This document shows, one piece after another, positions 7,503 to 16,465 of a stretch of DNA of 64,000 nt. The stretch covers positions 1 to 64,000 of the forward strand of contig JADZEW010000018.1 in assembly GCA_020850325.1 (NCBI GenBank), read 5' to 3'. The notes under the pieces were generated by a model, which was not told the origin of the DNA, searched no databases, and saw nothing but the letters and a program-made list of their open reading frames with translations. The translations under genes and the position numbers were made by a program. This stretch comes from Methanoregulaceae archaeon (lineage in GTDB: Bacteria; Armatimonadota; Fimbriimonadia; Fimbriimonadales; Fimbriimonadaceae). Numbering within the stretch: position 1 is the first letter of the stretch; each line of letters begins with the position of its first letter.

Positions 7503-8196
7503 ACCGCAACTTGCGTTCGAGGCCCTCGGGGTCGAGAATCGTGATCAGATGGCGCTCGGTATTGACGAGACGTTCTTGGCTCCACTTCGAGAGCACACGG
7601 ATGGTGGTCTCGGTGGTCGTGCCCGCCATCTCGCCGATCTGCTGGCGCGTGAGCGGCAGGTTCAGCCGCAACATACGCCCATCGACTTCGCCATAGGACT
7701 CCGCGAGAATGAAGAGGATGGCGGCAATCCGCTCTTCGGCCCGCCCGGAGGAGAGCTTAGCCATGAAGTCCAGCTTTTGGTGCATGCGCAAGGCGGTCTT
7801 GCGCAGGAGGCGATCCTTGAGCAAGTGGCTCTCCTCGTAAATCGCGAGCAGCCGATCCTTGGGAATCTTCAGGTAGGCGGTGTCGGTGAGGCCGTACGCC
7901 ATGAGCGGGCAACCCGAGCCTTCGAGAGCACCCAGCACGCCAAACATCTGCCCGGGGCCGATGATCTCCATCGTGAGTTCGGTGCCCGAGGAGTTCGGCC
8001 TAACCATCTTCACAAAGCCGATCGCCACGAGGCCGAAGAAGTTGACATGCTCGCCATGACCCCAAATGAGTTCGCTCTTCGCGCTTTTCGAGAAGCGACT
8101 CACCTCGGCAAGCGACTGCATTTGCTCTTCGCTCAGTCCGGACAGCAGGGTATTGGATTCGAGGACTCCTCGAATCGATAAGGGTGACGCTCCCAC
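7501..8196 (-). CDS. Crp/Fnr family transcriptional regulator
   Basis: The product is about 231 residues: an N-terminal cyclic-nucleotide-type effector domain and a C-terminal winged helix (LTRQQIGEMAGTTTETTIRV). In the recognition helix TTETTIRVL, Glu and Arg match E181 and R185 of CRP, but the R180 position is Thr. This fits a site with TATGA instead of TGTGA. Only one cysteine is present, so there is no FNR-type 4Fe-4S cluster; a DNR-like or other ligand sensor is possible. GTG 8196 is preferred because TATAGT (8211-8206) lies 9 nt before it; the longer frame from 8214 starts at another GTG that overlaps this hexamer. It probably controls the two operons bearing the palindrome. Confidence 0.88.
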   Translation of the reverse strand: MGASPLSIRGVLESNTLLSGLSEEQMQSLAEVSRFSKSAKSELIWGHGEHVNFFGLVAIGFVKMVRPNSSGTELTMEIIGPGQMFGVLGALEGSGCPLMAYGLTDTAYLKIPKDRLLAIYEESHLLKDRLLRKTALRMHQKLDFMAKLSSGRAEERIAAILFILAESYGEVDGRMLRLNLPLTRQQIGEMAGTTTETTIRVLSKWSQERLVNTERHLITILDPEGLERKLR

Positions 8197-8247
8197 GTAG
8201 TGAAGACTATACACTCCAAGGCCATAGGACCGACTTCCGCGGACCGA

Positions 8248-10299
8248 TTAGGACATCGGGTTGCTTTCCTGCAGCATCTCGGCGAGGTCGACCAGTCGGA
8301 TCTCCTCGTCGGTAACCTGCTTGATGCTCGCGTCGAGCATGATCCGGCAGAAGGGGCAGCCTAGCGCGACCGTCTTCGCTCCGGTGGCGAGCAGTTCCTC
8401 GGCGCGGCGGTTGCCGGGGCGCTGATCGGGGGCTTCCTCCATCCACATCCGTCCGCCACCCGCGCCGCAGCACCGTGTCTTGCGCGCGTAGAACTGCGGC
8501 TCGAGCAGCTGCTTCGGACGGATCAGCCCTCCCAAGCCGTCGGGAGACTGCTCGTTGTAGTTCGTTCGCTCGCCGAGAAGTGCCCGCGGGGCGTCGGCCT
8601 CGTTGTTCACCCGCCCCAGATAGCAGGGGTCGTGGATCACGACACTCTCGGCGCTCGCTGGCTTCAACTTGCCTTCTTCAACCAGCTTGGCGAGCAGTTG
8701 GGTGTGGTGGAACACTTCCATGCTCGATCTCTCCATCCCCGCGATTTCGGCGACATCACCGTACTCGTGGAGGAGGGTGTTGAGGCAGTGCGGGCAAGCG
8801 GTGACGACCTTTTTCACGTTGTACTTCGCGAAAGCAGAGACGTTCTCCATCGCCTTCTCCTGGAACATGAACTCCTCGCCAGTTCGGCGGGCAGGATCAC
8901 CCGTACACGCCTCTTCCTGCCCCAAACAGGCGAAGCTCACGCCCGCTTGCTTCAGGAGTTGGGCGACGGCTTTGGTCGTCTTTACCGCGCCGGGATCGGT
9001 CGCTCCCGCACAGCCCACCCAGAAGAGAAACTCGAACTCGACGCCGTCTCGGCAGAGTGGGACATCGAGACCCTTCATCCAGTCTTCGCGAGTGCTGCGG
9101 GGAGCACCCCATGCGTGGCCGGTCGAGGCGGTCTGGCGAAGCATGACCGCGCCGGTGCCCGACAGCTTGCCCTCGGCAACGAGATTGCGCCGCGCATCGA
9201 CGATGAGGTCCACGTGACGGATCAACACCGGGCACGCCTCGACGCACGCGTTGCAGGTGGTACACGCCCACAACGCTTCTTCGGAGACGGCCTCGGCGAC
9301 GGCGACCCCGGAATCCAGGCTGCCGCGGATGTCTTGAACAACCTGCTTAGGGTTGAGGACTTTGCCGACATTCCACGCGGGACACACTTCGGTGCAGCGG
9401 CCGCATTCCATACAGGCGTCGAGCGACATCAGATGCCAACGCGAGTAGTCGGGGGCATGGCTTACGCCGATCTTCTCGGTTTGCTCGACTTCCTCCATTG
9501 AGATCGGCTTGAGGTAGCCGATGGGCGCTTCGGGACGCTCGGCGGAGGTGAGGATCGCCATCACAACATGGCGGATGCGCATCCGAGGCAGCGTGGCGAA
9601 GAACACGAAGATCCACACCATATGGAACCACCACACGCCGCGGTAAAAATCAGAACTGATCGGGCCCTGAAGCTGGGCGATCGCGTAGCCGACCGGCGAC
9701 CACGTATCCCACGGTTTCGGATCGACCGAGATGCGCGCTGCCTCGAGCCAGTAACCGGTCACCCCGATCACGAACAGCAGGACCAGGGTCGCGATGTCGG
9801 TCCAACTCTGGGTGAGCGGGGGAATCCGCTGCCCCTTAGCCCGGAGCCGCCTCAAGAGAGCCCATGCAACGCCGACAACGAACAGCAGGCCCAGGATGTC
9901 GAAGGTAAACTCGAAGGCCAAGTAGTAGGTTCCCTGATGGAACTTCCACGGCGAATAGGTATTGATCGCGAGGAGCGTGGTCGCGACCGTGAGCGCGAGG
10001 AAGCCATAGAAGATCATCAGGTGCATGGGCGCACCGGAGGTCTTGCGCGACGACTTCACCTTGCGCTGGAGGATGACGAACTGCCAGATGTTGCGCAGCC
10101 ATCGATGGAGCGCGTTCCGAGTGGGCAGGTAGTAGCGAAGTCCTTCACGCACGAGGCCGATCGGCTTGCCCTTCTGCCAGGCCCGCGCTCGCTGAAAGAT
10201 TTGGAAAGCCGCGATCCCGATCGAGAGGAAGATCAGGACATAGAACAGCCCTTTCTCAAATCCAGAGAGATGAAGGAACTCGGCGCGTGTCGGCTGCAC
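8248..10299 (-). CDS. Membrane Fe-S oxidoreductase, ETF:menaquinone oxidoreductase (EMO/FadF)-like
   Basis: The 683-residue product starts with about five membrane helices of the NarI/HdrE type (MHLMIFYGFLALTV). A ferredoxin domain follows (CMECGRCTEVCP and CTTCNACVEACP), then two CCG (DUF224) domains. EACTGDPARRTGEE and CCGAGGGRMWMEE are signatures of the FadF/EMO branch, which passes electrons from electron-transfer flavoprotein to menaquinone during fatty-acid oxidation. No etfAB or acyl-CoA dehydrogenase gene is nearby. HdrDE-like heterodisulfide reductase is the less likely alternative. GTG start at 10299; the CRP-family gene follows after about 50 nt. Confidence 0.82.
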   Translation of the reverse strand: MQPTRAEFLHLSGFEKGLFYVLIFLSIGIAAFQIFQRARAWQKGKPIGLVREGLRYYLPTRNALHRWLRNIWQFVILQRKVKSSRKTSGAPMHLMIFYGFLALTVATTLLAINTYSPWKFHQGTYYLAFEFTFDILGLLFVVGVAWALLRRLRAKGQRIPPLTQSWTDIATLVLLFVIGVTGYWLEAARISVDPKPWDTWSPVGYAIAQLQGPISSDFYRGVWWFHMVWIFVFFATLPRMRIRHVVMAILTSAERPEAPIGYLKPISMEEVEQTEKIGVSHAPDYSRWHLMSLDACMECGRCTEVCPAWNVGKVLNPKQVVQDIRGSLDSGVAVAEAVSEEALWACTTCNACVEACPVLIRHVDLIVDARRNLVAEGKLSGTGAVMLRQTASTGHAWGAPRSTREDWMKGLDVPLCRDGVEFEFLFWVGCAGATDPGAVKTTKAVAQLLKQAGVSFACLGQEEACTGDPARRTGEEFMFQEKAMENVSAFAKYNVKKVVTACPHCLNTLLHEYGDVAEIAGMERSSMEVFHHTQLLAKLVEEGKLKPASAESVVIHDPCYLGRVNNEADAPRALLGERTNYNEQSPDGLGGLIRPKQLLEPQFYARKTRCCGAGGGRMWMEEAPDQRPGNRRAEELLATGAKTVALGCPFCRIMLDASIKQVTDEEIRLVDLAEMLQESNPMS

Positions 10300-10342
10300 C
10301 TGCCGAGTTTAACGGAGGAACCACGAAACCCGCAAGGGTGGC

Positions 10343-10380
10343 AAAAAAGGGGCCCCGCTCCTGAGGGTGGGAGACGGGGC
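10343..10380 (-). terminator. Rho-independent terminator of the stalk-domain gene
   Basis: On the minus strand GCCCCG pairs with CGGGGC, with further CTCC/GGAG pairing inside, followed by CCC and a run of six T. It lies 36 nt beyond the stop of the gene at 10416-11468. Confidence 0.85.
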
Positions 10381-10415
10381 TGGGGGAGGGAGGAGGAAAA
10401 GCTGTCTATTCCTGT

Positions 10416-11468
10416 CTACGCTGGCCTTCGAACAATGATTCCATTTACCTTTAGCGGTCGCGGAAGGACAGCGGCAAGTGCCTCAATGGGGACGTAAATC
10501 TCGTTTCGTTCGGAACGGACTTCGGCAGGCAGCCGTCCGGTTGTACCGTCGTAGCGGTAGTCGGCCGACCCCACGGTCAGGCGCACGGTCTTATCGCCGA
10601 AGTCGAGGTAAATCCGGCTGCCGGATTGCTCGACCTCGATCCCGAGATCACGAGCGGTAGACAAGGGCACAAGCGTGGCTCCGCGCTCGCGGATGAACGT
10701 GCCGCTGGACCGGATCGGGCGTCCATCGTATTCGATCTGGTCTCGAGTATCGCGGCGGTCGTCGTTCCATCCTTCATCACCCCAGCGATCGTCGTCACGG
10801 CGATCATTCCAGCGGTCGTCATCTCGGCGAGTGTCATCACGACGGTCGTCGTAGCGGCCGTACCGGTCATCGGCATCGAACCGGACATCGTTGGCAAACA
10901 GTACGCCCAGCTTTGAACCACGGCGCATCACGAGATCGCCCGACTTCTTTCCGCGGTCGCGCTCCAACTCCGAGAAGATGATCCCGGCCAGGGTTCCTAC
11001 AAACGCCCCTTCGAACGGCTTCTTCAGCAGGGAGCCCACGACTAGGCCCCCGACCATGCCGCCAAACACATAGTGCTCGCTGCGGTGCTTCCGGGAGTCG
11101 GCAGTCATGCGACCATCACGGTCCCGGCGGATCTTACGGTCGTCGAGCGAGATGGGCAGGGCGCTGATCCGGTGGCGTTGTCCGTCTTGCGTAAGCAACG
11201 ATGTGAACTGCAAGTCCATGTAGCCGGGTTGATCGCCTCGCTTGGGCTCGACTCGGACAACCTCGCCTTCCAGTTGGGTGCCTCGGGGTACGTCCCTTCC
11301 GTCGCGGAGGGTCACCGTGAACCGGTCACCTTCCCGAGTGCGCCCCATGCTGAGGTCCTGGTCGCTCGTCGCTTCGAGGACCGAATCGCGACGAATCTCA
11401 TAACGTTCGGCGGCGGCAAAGGTGGCCACGGCCGAAATGATCAAGAGGGTAGATACCGCACGCTTCAT
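10416..11468 (-). CDS. Exported protein with glycine-zipper and copper-amine-oxidase-like stalk domain
   Basis: The 350-residue product has a signal peptide (to about residue 20), then a domain ending in a Gly-rich hydrophobic stretch (GGMVGGLVVGSLL, GAFVGTLAGIIF) like a glycine zipper. A low-complexity Asp/Arg/Trp segment follows (repeats of DDR and RWNDRRDD). The C-terminal domain of about 100 residues (VPLSTARDLGIEVEQSG, IYVPIEALAAVL) resembles copper amine oxidase N-terminal (stalk) domains, which in bacteria act as cell-envelope modules without the oxidase. The exact function is unknown. It is a single gene with its own terminator. Confidence 0.75.
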   Translation of the reverse strand: MKRAVSTLLIISAVATFAAAERYEIRRDSVLEATSDQDLSMGRTREGDRFTVTLRDGRDVPRGTQLEGEVVRVEPKRGDQPGYMDLQFTSLLTQDGQRHRISALPISLDDRKIRRDRDGRMTADSRKHRSEHYVFGGMVGGLVVGSLLKKPFEGAFVGTLAGIIFSELERDRGKKSGDLVMRRGSKLGVLFANDVRFDADDRYGRYDDRRDDTRRDDDRWNDRRDDDRWGDEGWNDDRRDTRDQIEYDGRPIRSSGTFIRERGATLVPLSTARDLGIEVEQSGSRIYLDFGDKTVRLTVGSADYRYDGTTGRLPAEVRSERNEIYVPIEALAAVLPRPLKVNGIIVRRPA

Positions 11469-11584
11469 ATCGCTGGGACGCGTGCGGTGGGGGGCCGTTA
11501 CGCCAAAGAGGGCGTGCGAAGGTAAACGCCTAGCTGACGAGAGTAGGTCGGGGCCGGCCTGTATGATGCAGGTTGACCCAACGC

Positions 11585-13707
11585 CTACGGTGTTACGGTG
11601 ATCGTCGTCGTTTTGTAGATTCCGCTTCGCGTCGCGAAAACAAGCACGTTCGTGCTGGCAGTCACAGAACGCGTGACGAGTTGGGTTACTCCCGAAGTCG
11701 ACCCTGCCGGGACCAAGACACTAGCGGACGCAACGACGACTCCTGGGGCTCCCGAAAGCAGCAACACGGAGCGCCCTCCGGTTGGGGCAACGCCATTCAA
11801 GGTAACGGTCAGAGTGGATTGGAGGCCGCCCTTCACCACGCCAGGATTGACCGAAACCCCGGTGAGCGATGGGGCGTTAACGGCCAGGTAGGCCGTTTTC
11901 GACACGCCATTGAGTGAGGCGCTGATGACGACGCCTCGGTTCGCCTGAACCGCGAAAGTATCGACCTGGAAGAACCCCGCATCAGAACCGAAGGAGACGA
12001 GCACACTTGCCGGGACCGAAGCCGCCGCTGGATCGCCGCTGGAAAGAGCGACTTGGGTGCCGCCCGTCGATGCAGGACTTGCCAGTCTGACCGAACCTGA
12101 AGTCGGATCTCCACCGATTACAGACTGCCTCGTGAGACTGACGCCAACTAGACGCGGAGGCACGACCGTCAACACCCTCTGCAGAACGAATCCCGAGTAC
12201 TTCGCAACGATCGTTGCCTTGGAGATCGTGGGCACGAAACCGGTCGCAATCGAGAAATCCGCTCCCGTTGCGTTGGCCGGAATCGTAACCGTGGTGGGAA
12301 CCATGGCGACATCGGGATTCGTGCTCGACAACGTCCATGTTTGAGCAACCGGTTGACGGGTCGAGAGCCAAAGCCGCCCTTGGATCGTGGTGCCGCCCGG
12401 AACAACGGATTGGGACCAGTCCAGCCAAGCGGCTCGGATCTTCTGAAGTTGGGTGCCAAACTTGTTGTCGATCACCTGATCCGTCCTACAGAGGTAGTTG
12501 CTCCCCTCGTCGACGATCATCCCGAATGTGAAAGCATGCAGAACTCCTCTCGGCACCGTCGTCGTCATGATCACACTGATCGAAGCCGCCGAGGCATGGT
12601 ACTTGGTGTTTCGAGTGAAGAATTGGCCATCCACCTTGGAGTCATTATAAGCGACCAGATTGCCCTGCCCGTCTAGGCCAAGTTCGAGTGACTTTGCAGC
12701 GGAGGTTAGCAAAGCCGCCAACCACCGTTGATTTTGCAAGTTTGGACTGAAGGCCAAGAGATGGTGGCGTTGGGAATCAAACAGGTAGGTTGCCACGACG
12801 ACATCCCCATATGGCATCACCAGAAGACTAGCAGGTAAGTCAGGGAAGCTCGGGTTTCCAATTCTTCTGGTGTGCGGATTGCGACCATCGAAGTCCATTG
12901 CGTAGACGGTCACGTCGTTGTTCCTCTCGATCCGTCTCAGCCCCTGTCCAACCACATAGACCCGACGATTGCGCTCGTCTAGCTCAATGAAAGCGGGTGT
13001 TTCATTTTCGATTTCCGGGATCTGGAACCCATAGTGGGCGATGGATGACGTCGTTCCGACAAGAACGCGCACGACTGTATCGACGGGGTACTGCTCTTTG
13101 CCGCGATGAAGGCACTCTTTCCGTCGGCGGTACAGGCGATGCCGGCGACGCCGCTATAGCCAACCATCGACTGCTCCCCGACGAGGTGACTGTTCAGGTC
13201 AAACCACTGTATTCCGGCCACGCCATCGATGACACCAGGCGGCGCGAACCGAGAGACGACGAATCCCTTTTTGTGCATCGCCATCTTTACGTAGCGCGCC
13301 GTGTCGGTGGCGGTGATCACGGCGGAAACACCTTCCACGACGTCGACCTCTTGCACCTTGGACATGACCAGGTCATTAGTCGGCGTTTCAAAGTCGTGAA
13401 GCACATACGCACGATCATGGGCAAAGATCACTTGCTTAACCACATGCTTGTTTTGAGTGACATCGACTTGGTCGATGGTCTTCGACCAGATGAGACGGCC
13501 GTTGGCATCGAGCTTGTCCATCTTCAGGTAGGAGTTGAGCAAGTCACGAGTGGGGTAGGCGAAGTAAAGGTTGCCCTGGTCATCTCGACCAAGCTCGGCG
13601 TTGATGGAGGAATCGACCTTGTGTTGCCAGACCATGGGCTGGGCGACCGTACTCAAGGAAGTCGCGAGCAATAACGCCCCCGCGGCCAAGCGAGCAATAA
13701 AACGCAT
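11585..13707 (-). pseudogene. Exported propeller/Ig-repeat protein interrupted by a frameshift
   Basis: Two overlapping frames make one protein. The first runs from ATG 13707 (signal peptide to ...STVAQ) through a beta-propeller-like part (DDQGNLYFAYPTRD, VAGIACTADGKSAFIAAKSSTP). The second continues after the shift (VRVLVGTTSSIAHYGF...) through further propeller-like sequence and several Ig-like domains of about 90 residues with repeated LTGVSVNPGVVKGG-type starts. The frames join at a run of four G (13085-13088; CCCC on the coding strand). One extra base there restores a continuous 707-residue product. So this is either a homopolymer sequencing error or a real inactivating, perhaps phase-variable, frameshift. 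It is an envelope protein of unknown role. Confidence 0.8.
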
Positions 13708-13851
13708 GAGCTTTAGGATGACATTCGCGAAGCTCAGCGACCATGCCCATTTCTGCCGGCTTCTGGCAGAGTTCGCGAGGCGCTGCTCACCAGCCAAAGG
13801 AGCGCACCGAAGTGCGCCCATGGCTTCGTTTCCACCCGAAATCGATCTGAG

Positions 13852-14586
13852 TTACTTCTTCTTTCGGCGCCGGGCGGCGAGCGCGGCGATTCCTGCCCCA
13901 GTGACGAGAAGAGTCGCCGGCTCGGGAACGGGCGTGGTCTCGTCTTCCTTGAAGATAAGAAGCTTGGCCGCGCCGCCTCCAAGGAAGAGGAACGGCAAGA
14001 ATCCAAAGTTGCCACCATTCGAAATGGCGACGCCTTGAACCGCGGGCGGGATGATCGGTCCAGCAACAATCGCCGCCGGGGGTACGGGCATGATGCCGGG
14101 TTCCATGATCACCAGATCCTCAGTCGAAGCTACGTCGCCTTCGAGACCAGCGCGCGGGCTGACCTTCGGCGCGACCGGGGTCTCCGCCACCATCGGGGGC
14201 AGGCCCATCCACATCGGATTGGCGCACTCCTTCTTGAGGATGGGTCGGCCATTGCGATCGGCGAAGACAAGGGTGCCCTTTTTGAGGTTGAAGTGGCGGC
14301 CGCGAATGATGTTGTCGGAGCGAACGTTGTAGACCAGATACACGCCGTCTTGGCCGATCTTGGCCAAGTGCAGGGTCTTGAAGTACTGAACGATCTGGTC
14401 CGGCTTCATCCGAAAGTGGCGCGTGAACCGCTCCATCACCACTTTGTCGGATTGAGCATGGGCGATCAGATCGTTGATACTCTTGACCGGACGTCGAACG
14501 AAAGCTCCAGTGGGAACCGCGGCACTGAGGCTGACTCCGCAAACCAGCAGTCCGGTGATAATGGTTGATCTGCTCAGTCCTCTCAT
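13852..14586 (-). CDS. PEP-CTERM sorting domain protein
   Basis: The 244-residue exported protein has an N-terminal signal peptide. Its C-terminus ends with VPEP, a hydrophobic helix (ATLLVTGAGIAALAA) and RRRKKK, the tripartite PEP-CTERM tag processed by an exosortase. The middle part is rich in Pro, Val and Ala and has no family I recognise. No exosortase or exopolysaccharide genes are in the window. A hairpin in the leader covers the Shine-Dalgarno sequence (14595-14614). Confidence 0.88.
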   Translation of the reverse strand: MRGLSRSTIITGLLVCGVSLSAAVPTGAFVRRPVKSINDLIAHAQSDKVVMERFTRHFRMKPDQIVQYFKTLHLAKIGQDGVYLVYNVRSDNIIRGRHFNLKKGTLVFADRNGRPILKKECANPMWMGLPPMVAETPVAPKVSPRAGLEGDVASTEDLVIMEPGIMPVPPAAIVAGPIIPPAVQGVAISNGGNFGFLPFLFLGGGAAKLLIFKEDETTPVPEPATLLVTGAGIAALAARRRKKK

Positions 14587-14594
14587 GCGTCAGT

Positions 14595-14614
14595 CTCCGA
14601 TGCAACGATCGGAG
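14595..14614 (-). promoter_or_regulatory. Leader hairpin covering the ribosome binding site of the PEP-CTERM gene
   Basis: CTCCGAT and ATCGGAG form 7-bp perfect arms around a 6-nt loop. On the minus strand the right arm contains GGAG, the Shine-Dalgarno sequence, 9 nt before the ATG at 14586, so folding would block translation. A nearby direct repeat of TTGCATCGG adds a second possible pairing. Confidence 0.5.
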
Positions 14615-14672
14615 GAGCAACTTCTATGCCGATGCAAACAGGGGATCGGGCATTCCCGCAGGATTGCCTGGG

Positions 14673-15569
14673 CTAGAGGGCGTTGAGAGCCGTAGCGACG
14701 ACTTCCTCAGGCGCTATCGCATCCATCTGCGGACCGGCGTCAAGCACCACCGTTCCCTTTGAATAGGGGCGGAAGAGTGCGGAATCCGTCCAGCCAAAAG
14801 CGGACACAACCGGCACCCCGTAGGCGGCGGCAATATGACCGCTGCCGGTGTCGGCCGCAATATGCACCCGGCTGCTCGCGATCCACGCCATCGTCTCGGC
14901 TAGTGACAGTTCCCCGACGAGGGAGCGTCCGCCCGACGGAGGGGCGGATTCGCCCGGTCCACCAAGGTAGACCACCTCCGCCCCAGCTCGCTGGAGCCCA
15001 TCGCCCACTTCCGCCCACCGTCCGTAGTTCTTCTTTGGGTGCCCAGTTCCGACCGCGATCGTCACGAGCGGTCCAGCCGACGAAACGGGCCTCATCGGGG
15101 GCATAGGGAACCGAGGCGGTTGAGGCCGATCCAGACCAACAACGGCAAGCGCTTCGAGATTGCGATCGACGGTGTGCACGGCCCCGCCATCGGGAACTCG
15201 CCGGCTCAGTAGCCGACAGAGCGGGTCGAACGAACGCACGTGCCATCGCTTCCGTGCGCCCGAGAATGCCAGGCATATCGCCGTCTTGGCGTGGCCCTGC
15301 AGGTCGAGGCCGACGTCGAACCGGTAGTCGCGCAGCTTCATGTAGTGGCGCAGTTGTGCCAGCGACGACGTTCGCTCACGTTTCCAAACTTCCCACGGGA
15401 TATCGTGGATGAGATCGAGCAGGGGCTCGTGAACGACCGGGCGGCATCGAGGATCGATCGCCCAGCCGATAAAGTCGTTTGGACGCTGATCGCGAATCGC
15501 AGCGACTACCGGCACAGCCATGACGCAGTCGCCGATGCTCGAGAATTTGACGATGAGCGTGCGCATCAC
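14673..15569 (-). CDS. Glycosyltransferase family 9 (heptosyltransferase-like)
   Basis: The 298-residue product has the GT9 N-terminus (LIVKFSSIGDCVMAVPVV) and the C-terminal ADTGSGHIAAAYGVPVV nucleotide-sugar motif. GT9 enzymes transfer heptose or related sugars onto the LPS inner core at the cytoplasmic face. It overlaps the upstream acyltransferase gene by 4 nt, in an operon with lpxK, so a core-sugar role in LPS synthesis is likely. The exact sugar cannot be told. Confidence 0.88.
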   Translation of the reverse strand: MMRTLIVKFSSIGDCVMAVPVVAAIRDQRPNDFIGWAIDPRCRPVVHEPLLDLIHDIPWEVWKRERTSSLAQLRHYMKLRDYRFDVGLDLQGHAKTAICLAFSGARKRWHVRSFDPLCRLLSRRVPDGGAVHTVDRNLEALAVVGLDRPQPPRFPMPPMRPVSSAGPLVTIAVGTGHPKKNYGRWAEVGDGLQRAGAEVVYLGGPGESAPPSGGRSLVGELSLAETMAWIASSRVHIAADTGSGHIAAAYGVPVVSAFGWTDSALFRPYSKGTVVLDAGPQMDAIAPEEVVATALNAL

Positions 15570-16465
15570 TCAACCAATCCGCGGGCTTTGGCTGACTTCC
15601 AGCGGTTGTGAATCCACAGGTACTGGTCGGGATACTGCCGGATGGCTCCCTCCAGCGATCGGTTCAGCGCTCGGGTCAAGCCTTCCACGGGTTCGAAGCC
15701 TTCGTCCGGCGTAAGCGCTGGCTCCGTCCAAAGGCGGTAGCGTCCGACTCCGGTACGCGCGCAGTACATGGGCAAGATCGGCGCGCCAGATCGCAGGGAC
15801 ATCACCGCCGGCCCTTGCACGGTGCCGCAGGGCAGTCCAAAGAACGGTACGAAGACCTCGTCGGAGTTCTGGTCGGGCAAGATGCCGACCGCTTCATTAC
15901 GCTTCAGCTTGGTGAGGATTTGGCGGGCCGCGTTACCCCGTGAGATCACCTCGATGCCGTAGCCGGTGCGAAGATCGGTCACCAACGCGTTCATTTCCGG
16001 GTCGTTGGCATCCCTGGCGACCACGCCGAGCTTGTATCCCTTCAAGACCAGGTAGTTAGCCATCCGCTCCCAGTTGCCAAAGTGAGCCGTCACCAGGATG
16101 ACCCCTTTACCTTCGGCGAGCGCGGCGTCGACGAGGTCCAGTCCTTCGGCCTCGATACTGTTGAGGACTTCCTCCGGCTTGCGGCTGGCCGCCCGCATGA
16201 AGTCGCTCATCATTCGACCAAAGTGGATGAGGACGCCTTGGGCCCAGGTCGCCCGCTGCTCGGGCGAGGCTTCGGGGAAGGCTCGTTTGAGGTTCTCAAG
16301 CGCGCGTTCGCGGTGCTTCTTGGAGAAGCGGTAGGCCAGTCGCCCGAGCCGCTCGCCAATCCGCTCCGCTCCAGCGGCGTCTTTCTTTCCCAGCCATTTC
16401 TGAAGGCGCACAAACGCCCATCCGCCGAGGCGGCTCAGTCGGCGGCGGCGGGGACTTGAACTCAA
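15566..16465 (-). CDS. Lipid A biosynthesis acyltransferase, LpxL/HtrB family
   Basis: The 299-residue product carries the HxxxxE active-site motif (TAHFGNWE) and conserved segments GILPDQN and VPFFGLPCGT. It adds a secondary acyl chain to lipid A at the inner membrane. I choose a TTG start at 16465, which overlaps the lpxK stop as TTGA. The longer frame (from 16564) lies inside lpxK and adds about 33 residues not typical of the family. Overlapping genes on both sides show tight coupling with lpxK and GT9. Confidence 0.88.
   Translation of the reverse strand: MSSSPRRRRLSRLGGWAFVRLQKWLGKKDAAGAERIGERLGRLAYRFSKKHRERALENLKRAFPEASPEQRATWAQGVLIHFGRMMSDFMRAASRKPEEVLNSIEAEGLDLVDAALAEGKGVILVTAHFGNWERMANYLVLKGYKLGVVARDANDPEMNALVTDLRTGYGIEVISRGNAARQILTKLKRNEAVGILPDQNSDEVFVPFFGLPCGTVQGPAVMSLRSGAPILPMYCARTGVGRYRLWTEPALTPDEGFEPVEGLTRALNRSLEGAIRQYPDQYLWIHNRWKSAKARGLVE

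Noticed and set aside
10745-10870. Repeated sequence that resembles a CRISPR array at first sight
   Set aside because: The repeats are in-frame codons for Asp/Arg units without constant-length spacers.
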